Origin: Chloroflexota bacterium | GTDB lineage: Bacteria; Chloroflexota; Anaerolineae; Anaerolineales; UBA4823 | Length of the DNA stretch: 5,905 nucleotides | Direction: 5' to 3' | NCBI GenBank assembly: GCA_012798185.1 | Contig: JAAZNS010000320.1 | Location: 1-5,905, forward strand | Part shown: piece by piece, positions 1 to 5,724 of the stretch | Numbering within the stretch: the stretch's first letter is position 1 | How the letters are laid out: every line of letters starts with the position of its first letter | Translations under genes and position numbers: made by a program | Notes under the pieces: generated by a model | What the model was told of the DNA's origin: nothing | Databases searched by the model: none | Seen by the model: the letters and a program-made list of their open reading frames with translations, nothing else

Positions 1-539
1 AAGACAAACACCACTTTTTTCCCCCAGGCAAGGATGCGTTGAAGAAACTGCCGCTCGCTTTCAGTCATTGGGCGGTCGGCAGAAGTCGTGAAGAGCACCA
101 AATCGCATCTTGGCACATACTCATCTGTCAACCGTTCATGCTGGCGGATGATAGCGTTAGTGCCTGGAGAATCGACGAAATTCAATTCTTTGAGAAGCGG
201 CAGCGGATAGCTTACAATGGCAAATCCATCATCCACAACCTGTTCGGTCATTTTCTCTCCCCACCTGATCAATGTGACGCGGGTGGTGGTCGGTATCACG
301 CCTTCCGAAAGGATTTTCTCGCCAAGGAATGCGTTGATCAATGCACTTTTGCCGGCATTAAATTCCCCGACCACAACAATAAGGAATAATTCATCCAGCT
401 GAACGACAGCTTTTTGTAAAGTTGCCAGGGCATCTTTGGGAGTGTCGATTTCAGCTAGACGAAGCAAGATATTCGATAGAGCTTCTTTTTCATCGATAAG
501 CAATTGAGACTGCTCATTGGTGAGCATAGATTGGCGCAT
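1..539 (-). CDS. Dynamin-like GTPase, N-terminal part (runs off the left edge)
   Basis: This is the first 179 codons of a bacterial dynamin-family GTPase; the 3' end lies outside the window. Visible GTPase motifs are G1 (P-loop) GEFNAGKS at residues 58-65, the G2 threonines in PTTT at 83-86, and G3 DSPG at 123-126. The family-typical stretch TSADRPMTESE follows near residues 152-162. The last visible residues, WGKKVVFV, lead to where the G4 NKxD motif is expected, just beyond the edge. Residues 1-50 look helical, as in the stalk-forming N-terminus of these proteins. The ATG at 539 is preceded by AAGGAG at 550-545 with a 5-nt gap, which fixes the start. Known bacterial relatives bind or remodel membranes, or form tandem pairs; which role applies here cannot be seen. 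The gene has its own long upstream spacer, so it is probably transcribed alone or leads an operon to the left. Confidence 0.9.
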   Translation of the reverse strand, partial: MRQSMLTNEQSQLLIDEKEALSNILLRLAEIDTPKDALATLQKAVVQLDELFLIVVVGEFNAGKSALINAFLGEKILSEGVIPTTTRVTLIRWGEKMTEQVVDDGFAIVSYPLPLLKELNFVDSPGTNAIIRQHERLTDEYVPRCDLVLFTTSADRPMTESERQFLQRILAWGKKVVFV

Positions 540-597
540 ACGATCTCCTTTGACAAGGCTGCAGAAAGTCCAATAATTGTCCGAAGCACCTGAGTAA

Positions 598-603
598 ATT
601 ATA
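598..603 (-). promoter_or_regulatory. Probable -10 box of the GTPase gene
   Basis: Read on the minus strand, 603-598 is a perfect TATAAT, 58 bases upstream of the GTPase ATG. No good -35 box sits at 16-18 bp spacing (AATCGG at 626-621), so an activator or an alternative promoter architecture is possible. A heptamer TCGGACA occurs on both sides of this box, at 624-618 and 584-578. Confidence 0.35.
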
Positions 604-881
604 CACTACACATTCGGTGTCCGATTTATAAAAATTGTTTGGGAACTCTGGAAATTCTGATACTTAAGCGCATGAAACTACACCTCGCTTGGAAGGCATT
701 AAGCTAAAAATAAATTCAAAAATGTTACCTAATATCTTAGAGGAAGCGGGGTTAATTTCTTTTTTTCTAACAGATTCCTCTTATAAATAGGGTATAGAGA
801 AAATGTTTCTATTCTCGATTTGTTCACCAGGTTGATGGATTTGCATAATATAAACCCCGGTAAAATCACAAATATCATGAT
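604..881. other. AT-rich spacer between the aldo/keto reductase pseudogene and the GTPase gene
   Basis: No gene is supported here. The only possible minus-strand reading is a 21-codon frame starting near 847 with a poor ribosome site and no recognisable content. A 7-bp inverted repeat (AGAGGAA at 739-745, TTCCTCT at 775-781) has a 29-nt loop and no T-run placed to make it a terminator. I see no convincing terminator for the reductase gene. Confidence 0.6.
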
Positions 882-1609
882 CTACATCAATAGGGCAATT
901 TCTTCAGCGCTCAAAACAATATCTGCAGCTTGGAGATTTTCTGCCTGATGCTGGGGATTGAATGAGGTCGGAATGGTAATAACCCTGGGCTGGGTTGTAA
1001 GCCAAGCAATGGCAATCTGCATCGGTGTTACACCACGAGAGCGGGCAATTTCCTGGATTATCTTGTTATTCTTAACTTTTCGATGTTTCACCGGTGAATA
1101 AGCGGTTAATAAAATATCGTTGTGCTGGCAATATTCCAACACACCATTGTTTGCATATTTGCGGTCCACAAGGCTGTATGGAACCTGGTTGGTTAGACGC
1201 GGAGTTTCGCAAAGCGATACTGACTTTTTGAGCAGTTTCAGGTTGAAATTACTGACTCCCAAGTATCGAGTCTTGCCATCTTTCACCAGTTTATTGAGCG
1301 CCCGAAAAGCATCTTCCAAATTCATACCCGCTACCGGCCAATGAATCAAGTAAAGATCGAGATAATCGATGCCCAAACGGCGCAGGCTGTTTTCGCAAGA
1401 ATTTATAATATCCTGATATCTCAAATGTTCGGGGGAAATTTTAGAAGTAATGAAAAGCACTTCGCGGGGTATATGCTGTTCTCGAATGACTTTACCCAGC
1501 AGTTCCTCTGCATGACCGCCAGCATACATCTCAGCAGTGTCAAAATGGGTGTAGCCCAACGCCAGCGCAGAGCGCAGCGCGGATAACGAGCGCTCGTCAC
1601 AAGCTGGAT

Positions 1610-1624
1610 GGGGCTGTCCTAAAA
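1610..1624 (+). repeat. Left terminal inverted repeat of the element
   Basis: GGGGCTGTCCTAAAA is the exact reverse complement of 1709-1723. Read on the minus strand, the copy at 1723-1709 contributes the TAA that ends the upstream half of the reductase frame. Confidence 0.9.
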
Positions 1625-1630
1625 ATAGGC

Positions 1631-1657
1631 TGTTACCCTGAGCGAAGCGAAGGGTCT
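1631..1657 (+). repeat. REP-type hairpin repeat, copy 1
   Basis: A 5-bp stem ACCCT (1635-1639) and AGGGT (1651-1655) encloses the 11-nt loop GAGCGAAGCGA (1640-1650), preceded by TGTT. The loop matches copy 2 in reverse orientation at 10 of 11 bases, while the stem bases differ but stay paired. From memory, GAGCGAAGCGAA-type repeats with variable stems are dispersed in several bacterial phyla, including Chloroflexota. Confidence 0.75.
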
Positions 1658-1672
1658 ATTCATTACATAAAA

Positions 1673-1700
1673 GGGATGTTTCGCTACGCTCAACATGACA
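1673..1700 (-). repeat. REP-type hairpin repeat, copy 2 (inverted)
   Basis: The stem ATGTT (1676-1680) and AACAT (1692-1696) encloses TCGCTACGCTC (1681-1691). On the minus strand this loop reads GAGCGTAGCGA, one base different from copy 1. TGTCA precedes it on that strand, paralleling the TGTTA before copy 1. The two copies face each other across about 18 bp, the arrangement called a REPIN when made of REP sequences. Confidence 0.75.
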
Positions 1701-1708
1701 AAATCGAC

Positions 1709-1723
1709 TTTTAGGACAGCCCC
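1709..1723 (-). repeat. Right terminal inverted repeat of the element
   Basis: TTTTAGGACAGCCCC is the perfect 15-bp partner of 1610-1624. It is followed directly by AT and then by sequence encoding the reductase N-terminus. Confidence 0.9.
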
Positions 1724-1916
1724 ATTGTCCAGGTGCCAAATCCGACCTTGGGAATTTGCAGATTTCCTATGGTTTCATAGCGCATGAGATTATTTATCGT
1801 TTTCAGGCAAATGGTTTATTTTTAAGGAAATATATAAGTTTCAGCTTCATATTATGGCTGATTATATTAAGATTTTTTATTATATGCGTATTAACCTGGT
1901 GCTTCAGTGTGGTTTG

Positions 1917-2231
1917 TTATCCATATGAACAGCAATAATCCACCGGTTCTTTAACTTTTAGCGAAAAAGAAGAATTTGCAGGAACTTCAAAAGATTGACC
2001 GGTCTCGATAATTTGCCAATCTTTTTCCCCGGGAAGTAGGACTTCCATTTTCCCATTTAGAATTTCCATTACCTCACGGGATGCGGTGTTGAATACATAA
2101 TCGCCGGGCATCATGAAGCCGAGAGTTTTGCGAGTACCATCAGCAAAAAGGACCGTTCGGCTGGTAACCCGTCCATCGAAATATACATTAGCTTTCTTGA
2201 TAATAGTGACATTTTCAAATTGGTCTGACAT
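1917..2231 (-). CDS. ppnP: Pyrimidine/purine nucleoside phosphorylase PpnP
   Basis: This 104-residue protein matches the PpnP/YaiE family (formerly DUF1255), a small single-domain cupin. The E. coli member, of about 94 residues, splits several purine and pyrimidine nucleosides with phosphate into a free base and ribose 1-phosphate. Family landmarks are NVYFDGRVTSRTV at residues 15-27, the glycine-rich GFMMPGDYVFNTA at 38-50, MEILNGKMEVLLPG at 55-68, DWQIIETGQSFEVPANSSF at 71-89 and the closing YCCSYG. Length and ends agree with the family, with a slightly longer N-terminus. The ATG at 2231 has GGAGG at 2244-2240, 8 nt upstream. The gene looks intact, unlike both flanking genes. It stands alone, with about 400 bp of spacer upstream, and probably acts in cytoplasmic nucleoside salvage. 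No terminator is visible downstream. Confidence 0.93.
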   Translation of the reverse strand: MSDQFENVTIIKKANVYFDGRVTSRTVLFADGTRKTLGFMMPGDYVFNTASREVMEILNGKMEVLLPGEKDWQIIETGQSFEVPANSSFSLKVKEPVDYCCSYG

Positions 2232-2262
2232 GAGAGATTCCTCCAGAAATTAAAAGCTAGAA

Positions 2263-2292
2263 TATATAGGAGTGGACTTGCAGCGTTGTCGA
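2263..2292 (-). promoter_or_regulatory. Candidate sigma-70 promoter of ppnP
   Basis: On the minus strand, TCGACA (2292-2287) matches the -35 consensus at 5 of 6 bases. It is 18 bp from TATATA (2268-2263); an overlapping TATATT is at 2266-2261. This lies 31 bases upstream of the ppnP ATG, leaving a short leader with the ribosome site. The -35 hexamer overlaps the dyad at 2286-2302. Confidence 0.45.
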
Positions 2293-2302
2293 ATAACGAC
2301 AA
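2286..2302. promoter_or_regulatory. 17-bp dyad overlapping the ppnP -35 region, possible operator
   Basis: TTGTCG (2286-2291) and CGACAA (2297-2302) are perfect inverted half-sites around AATAA. The position over the candidate -35 box suits a repressor site. No regulator gene is in the window to pair it with, and a 6-bp dyad can arise by chance. Confidence 0.35.
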
Positions 2303-2632
2303 TCTGGCATGCTGAATGTGGTGTGTTTCATGAAGCGAAAAATATAACAAGAACTTGTTGAGAATCTTTGTTTCACTAAGAGTGAGAGTGTTCTTTTATG
2401 ATAGCTTTATATTTCTCCTTTTATAAAAGTTAGTGATAATCAACTGATTCTGCAATTGTCAATTTTATATCAATTGGGTATTTTTTTCTATAAGAATACT
2501 AATTTCCAGCATGTTTTTATACCCACACATGATTTTCAAAAGAAACGTGATTATTAAGTATCTTGTTAAATGATTTGCTCGTTTGGCTGTTATAACGCGA
2601 GTTGTCATCTCGATTTGATCGTGGTTTTATAA
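2303..2632. other. AT-rich spacer with small palindromes between the cysK remnant and ppnP
   Basis: No coding sequence is recognisable on either strand. Short perfect dyads are AACAAG-AA-CTTGTT at 2346-2359, TCACT-AAG-AGTGA at 2373-2385 and the 12-base palindrome CTTTTATAAAAG at 2418-2429. None has the GC-rich stem plus T-run of an intrinsic terminator. They could be regulator sites or chance structure in AT-rich DNA. Confidence 0.5.
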
Positions 2633-3310
2633 TTACAGACTTGTGCTAAAGCATTTCAAACCAGAATCGTTCAACCTTGGCGATTGTTTTTCTCTGACAG
2701 GTAGTTCGAAGCAGATGCATAGCGGCTGCGATATTTGCGCCCGAAGAAAACCCTGCAACCACACCTTCTTTTCTTGCCAGCTGGCGAGCGCATTCCATTG
2801 CTTCTTCGTTGGTAATTTGGATGTATCCATCAATATGGTCGTGGTTGATGAAGGCTAAATTTGTCATGGAATACCCGCCGCCCTGAATGCGATGATTAGG
2901 ATTGGTCACTGGCAGCCCTGCCAGAACCGCTGCACCCGCAGGTTCGACAAGATAGGACAAGTTATCAGGGTTGAACTCTTTGAAAGCAGCTGAACGACCC
3001 GCAAATGAGCTGCCTATGCCGTCGTAATCGCAGAAAACATCTATCTTTCCCCCCGCTTGCTTTATTATTTCAGATGCGTTATGGAGACAATAGCCGCGCA
3101 TACTTTCAGGGAGATCAAATTGAACGGCACGAAAAGCGTTTCGTTCATGTGTGATGCGCTGTGCAGCTTATTCTACCTAAGCTAGATCTTCACCGGAAAC
3201 CAGCCTCAGATTCGATTCGGGCAATTGGTTGATCAGGACTACCTCGGCACCGAGGGCTTTCATGATCCCCTCCCGCTCACTCGAATTACCCTTTGACATC
3301 ACTGCAACGA
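2633..3310 (-). pseudogene. Cysteine synthase (CysK-like PLP enzyme) remnant, 5'-truncated and frameshifted
   Basis: Cysteine synthases make L-cysteine from an activated serine and sulfide with PLP. About the C-terminal two thirds of such a gene is recognisable. In order, the frame reads VAVMSKGNSSERE, MKALGAEVVL, LVSGEDLA, stop, VE, stop, AAQRITHERNAFRAVQFDLPES, VEPAGAAVLAG, VTNPNHRIQGGGYSMTNLAFI and AGFSSGANIAAA. The stops are TAG at 3179-3177 and TAA at 3170-3168. Near 2675-2681 the frame shifts: KTIA is in one frame and the conserved ending NDSGLKCFSTSL in another, stopping at 2633. The phosphate-binding loop, normally GTGGT or GSGGT, reads GIGSS. The first 90-100 residues, including the PLP lysine, are absent. 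The longest residual frame, from ATG 3101 to 2646, is internal to the domain and very unlikely to be functional. The homology starts at the stop codon of the propeller gene. Confidence 0.9.
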
Positions 3311-5425
3311 TTATTTCATTATCAATGGCAGAAAAATTCTTTGCCACTTGATTGATCTGCTATAAACACCGGCATTCACAATTTCTTTCGCAGCAGATGT
3401 CATATTCGTCCGTTTGGTTTCCGCAGACCCGCCAGATACACCAGCAAAGATAATACTTTCATCCTCCTTTAATTTTGCTGAAGAAATCGATAAAATGGGC
3501 ACTTGCCCAATCGTATCATTCCAACGGCTCCAGGTTTGACCGTTATCAGCACTCATGAAAAGCCCATCCCACGTAGCTGCATAAACTAACCCTTGCGAAA
3601 CAGGGTCAAATTCAAAATCTTCTACTGTCCAGGCAGATAATCCGCTATTTGCTGCCACCCACGTCTCGCCGCTGTTTGTTGAACGATACACTCCCAATCC
3701 ACCGGCGTAATTGATTTGTTGCCATGGCGCGCATAAAAGTTCATTTGGATTATTGGGATTTATCTTAACTGTGCGAATGTTCAAATCTGGCAATCCGGTA
3801 TTCACAGCCTGCCACGTTTCGCCAAGATCCGTTGAGCGAAAAATTCCATTACCTTGTTCAAGGTGGTATTCAATTCGCCCGGTTGCCATATACATGGTGA
3901 ATGGTGGTGTGGAAGCGACTTCTATTGTATTGACCCGGCTGATAGGCAGGTTGACGTCGATTCTCTCCCAATTTACCCCGGCATCGACGCTTTTGTATAA
4001 ACCTCCTTCTTGTAAAATCGGGAGACTATCGCTGTTAAACCCTACACCAGCAAAAAGAATGGTTGGTGTGATAGGGTGGATGGTTATTGTTCTGATATCA
4101 ACCCTATCGATCGAGGGTGGTAAACCATCTAATGTCAGGTTGCCTATCTTTGCCCAGTTAACGCCGCTATTTTCACTTTTGTAGATTTCATTGCCTGACC
4201 CAACAAAGGCAACCGTAGGTGTAACAGGATGAAAAGCCACAGCGGTAAAAATTGATATTTCCGTTTCGAACCAATCCTGACCTCCGTTAAGCGAATAAAA
4301 ACCTTTACTGCCGCTCGCGCCAACTAGGAGATTATCAGCATCCGTTTGAGCTATGGCTATTTCACGAGGAGCAATGGCGGTAATGCCCTCATTTTTAGTT
4401 TCCCAGTTATTACCATGATCGATGCTGACCTTAACACCATTTCCAACAGCATACAAGGTATTTGTTTGAACTGGGTGAATCGCAATATCCCATCCTGCAT
4501 CTTGGGCGATCGATTCCCAATCCTTCCCTAAATTAGTGCTGCGCCATATTTGATCAATATCACCCAAAAATAATGTTTGAGATAATGATGGATGAAAATT
4601 AATGGTGACCGTTTTATGCTGATCGGGTGTTGTTCCAACGGTTAAGGTATACCAGGTGGCGCCTTGATCTGGGCTGTAAGAAAATGGTCCGAACCAACCA
4701 CCCTGGTAGATACGCCGGTTGAAAGGACTTACCGCCAAGCTCCATGAATCGCTGATTAGTGGTTGACCAGGATTTAACTCCCAGCTTTCACCGTTATTAA
4801 TTGAACGATAGATACCTCCTCCTTCCCGTGAACCAGCATACAGAGTGGAGGTAATCACCCCATCTAGCGCTAAATTATCAACAGAAATGCCGGCTGGCAT
4901 TCCAACAGAATACTGTGTCCAGCTATCTCCGCCATCAAGACTGCGAAGGATTTGCCCTCCTGATAAACCGACGAAAATTCGATCAGAATTCGTCGAATCA
5001 ATAACAACGACTCTCGCTTGAATCGAGCTGCCTGCATTTTGAATGATTGTCCAAGTTTGACCATAGTCATCACTTCTATGAAGATTTTGACTCCCAGCAA
5101 AGAAAACCATCCCCGGTATTTTCGGATGTGTAACCAGGCATTCGCTGCTGGTTGCTAACCAGTCAGGATCGTGGAGTAATAATGACCATGACTGTCCGCC
5201 GTCTTGTGTGCCAAAAACTCCGGTTTGTTGCGCTGATACGTAGGCAATTAACGGATTGACAGGATCGACCGCGACATTTACTACTGAGCCGCCATAGGGG
5301 CCATTTGTTGTCCATCCGATTACTTGTTGATTTAACGTATGTGATTGTGACATAGCTGAAATAACTTGAAAACAAAGCGCTAAACCAAAACCGATTGAAA
5401 GAGCGAGGATGATGATTTTTTTCAT
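3311..5425 (-). CDS. Secreted Asp-box (BNR/VPS10-like) beta-propeller protein with a C-terminal FLPLIMK tail
   Basis: This intact 704-residue protein has a signal peptide: KK at 2-3, a hydrophobic stretch to about 21, and probable cleavage after ISA at 24. The rest is a chain of beta-propeller blades marked by 13 Asp boxes (SxDxGxTW type) at about residues 73, 118, 162, 208, 251, 296, 334, 378, 417, 479, 531, 582 and 625. Several have Asn replacing Asp (SINNGESW, STNSGETW). Spacing of 38-62 residues suggests two seven-bladed propellers or one long sortilin-like propeller. Asp boxes are structural, so they do not define activity. I see no GH74-type ARTDIGG start and no sialidase FRIP motif. 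The protein ends in RIFLPLIMK, a short hydrophobic tail perhaps used for export or surface retention. The ATG at 5425 has AAAGGGA 7-8 nt upstream. The function is unknown; extracellular binding is the mildest inference. Confidence 0.9.
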   Translation of the reverse strand: MKKIIILALSIGFGLALCFQVISAMSQSHTLNQQVIGWTTNGPYGGSVVNVAVDPVNPLIAYVSAQQTGVFGTQDGGQSWSLLLHDPDWLATSSECLVTHPKIPGMVFFAGSQNLHRSDDYGQTWTIIQNAGSSIQARVVVIDSTNSDRIFVGLSGGQILRSLDGGDSWTQYSVGMPAGISVDNLALDGVITSTLYAGSREGGGIYRSINNGESWELNPGQPLISDSWSLAVSPFNRRIYQGGWFGPFSYSPDQGATWYTLTVGTTPDQHKTVTINFHPSLSQTLFLGDIDQIWRSTNLGKDWESIAQDAGWDIAIHPVQTNTLYAVGNGVKVSIDHGNNWETKNEGITAIAPREIAIAQTDADNLLVGASGSKGFYSLNGGQDWFETEISIFTAVAFHPVTPTVAFVGSGNEIYKSENSGVNWAKIGNLTLDGLPPSIDRVDIRTITIHPITPTILFAGVGFNSDSLPILQEGGLYKSVDAGVNWERIDVNLPISRVNTIEVASTPPFTMYMATGRIEYHLEQGNGIFRSTDLGETWQAVNTGLPDLNIRTVKINPNNPNELLCAPWQQINYAGGLGVYRSTNSGETWVAANSGLSAWTVEDFEFDPVSQGLVYAATWDGLFMSADNGQTWSRWNDTIGQVPILSISSAKLKEDESIIFAGVSGGSAETKRTNMTSAAKEIVNAGVYSRSIKWQRIFLPLIMK

Positions 5426-5470
5426 ATATAAATCCCTTTGTGATTGAAAATGATGATTTTGATCTATGAG

Positions 5471-5499
5471 AAATTAAAAAACTCGCCTTATCATTTCAA
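5471..5499 (-). promoter_or_regulatory. Weak candidate promoter of the propeller gene
   Basis: On the minus strand, TTGAAA (5499-5494) is 17 bp from TAATTT (5476-5471), about 45 bases upstream of the ATG. The -35 is good and the -10 poor. The 5426-5724 spacer suggests this gene does not depend on the oxidoreductase gene for transcription. Confidence 0.25.
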
Positions 5500-5724
5500 A
5501 CTGCATTTAATCCTGCCGGCTCAATAATGTTTTTCGGTTTAGGAATGATTTTTTTTATCTTTCTTTTAGAGATAATATGGGATGAAGATTATCAAATTAC
5601 TAAATAGAGGCAACTCGATTTATCTTGGAGTTAATTAAGGACAAATTTTACCATTATATAAAAATATAATGAAGGCGATATGATATATGCCATTGTGTAT
5701 GTAGATTTTCCTGTAAAATTATGC
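5500..5724. other. AT-rich spacer between the oxidoreductase and propeller genes
   Basis: No gene is supported. The notable feature is a 20-base perfect palindrome at 5652-5671: arms CATTATAT and ATATAATG around AAAA, starting 54 bases past the oxidoreductase stop. With seven A/T pairs in each 8-bp arm and no T-run after it, it is a poor intrinsic terminator. Confidence 0.5.

Larger units (their letters stand above)
1610..1723. mobile_element. 114-bp MITE-like element with 15-bp terminal inverted repeats and an inner REP pair
   Basis: The left end GGGGCTGTCCTAAAA (1610-1624) and the right end (1709-1723) are perfect inverted repeats. The dinucleotide AT flanks both ends (1608-1609 and 1724-1725), consistent with a 2-bp target duplication. 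Because AT is self-complementary, this extends the inverted match to 17 bp. The element is too small to encode a transposase, so it would be non-autonomous and moved in trans. Its insertion inside a conserved gene, between two parts of the reductase N-terminus, shows it is a real insertion. The interior holds two inverted hairpin repeats, annotated separately. I cannot assign the terminal repeats to a specific IS family from memory. Confidence 0.85.
882..1785 (-). pseudogene. Aldo/keto reductase, split by a 114-bp mobile element
   Basis: The family reduces carbonyls with NADPH on a TIM barrel. The original start is probably the ATG at 1785: residues 1-22 end in the beta-1 signature VGFGTWTMG. 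The frame then enters the element and stops at a TAA created by the terminal repeat. Homology resumes at about 1610 in another frame (HPACDERSLSALR, then ALGYTHFDTAEMY) and runs to the TAG at 882. The residual open frame could start at TTG 1559 (225 residues) and keeps the catalytic tetrad D7, Y12, K40 and H73, plus GVSNFN near 101 and the cofactor-binding IPTSFNPQH region near 196. It would lack the first barrel strand and helix, so an active product is unlikely. Rejoining the halves needs net removal of 3n+1 bases; the element (114) or element plus a 2-bp duplication (116) does not give this, so another small indel is implied. No strong ribosome site precedes 1785. Confidence 0.88.

Noticed and set aside
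39..389. Plus-strand open frame of 116 codons
   Set aside because: It lies antisense to the GTPase, whose G1-G3 motifs are clear; its translation has no recognisable content.
739..781. AGAGGAA/TTCCTCT inverted repeat as a regulatory hairpin
   Set aside because: The 29-nt loop and 7-bp arms are within chance expectation for this spacer.
1608..1725. Hairpin terminator reading of the long inverted repeat in the reductase gene
   Set aside because: It sits inside a conserved coding region, has matched 15-bp ends, a flanking AT on both sides and internal repeats, which fits an insertion.
1756..1938. Plus-strand 60-codon hydrophobic frame between ppnP and the reductase
   Set aside because: It starts with TTG without a convincing ribosome site, overlaps both gene ends in antisense, and its hydrophobicity follows from T-rich DNA.
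3711..4184. Plus-strand 157-codon frame
   Set aside because: It is wholly antisense to the propeller gene, which has signal peptide, repeats and ribosome site.
3311..5425. Assignment of the propeller protein as GH74 xyloglucanase or sialidase
   Set aside because: Length and repeat number fit GH74, but the N-terminal ARTDIGG-type catalytic motif and the sialidase FRIP motif are absent.
3311..5425. Lipoprotein signal (LALC at residues 15-18)
   Set aside because: The residue before Cys is Leu, not Gly/Ala/Ser, and a normal signal peptidase I site follows at ISA.
5652..5671. Intrinsic terminator of the oxidoreductase gene
   Set aside because: The stem is seven A/T pairs plus one G/C pair per arm and is followed on the minus strand by GTAAAATTTG, not a U-run.
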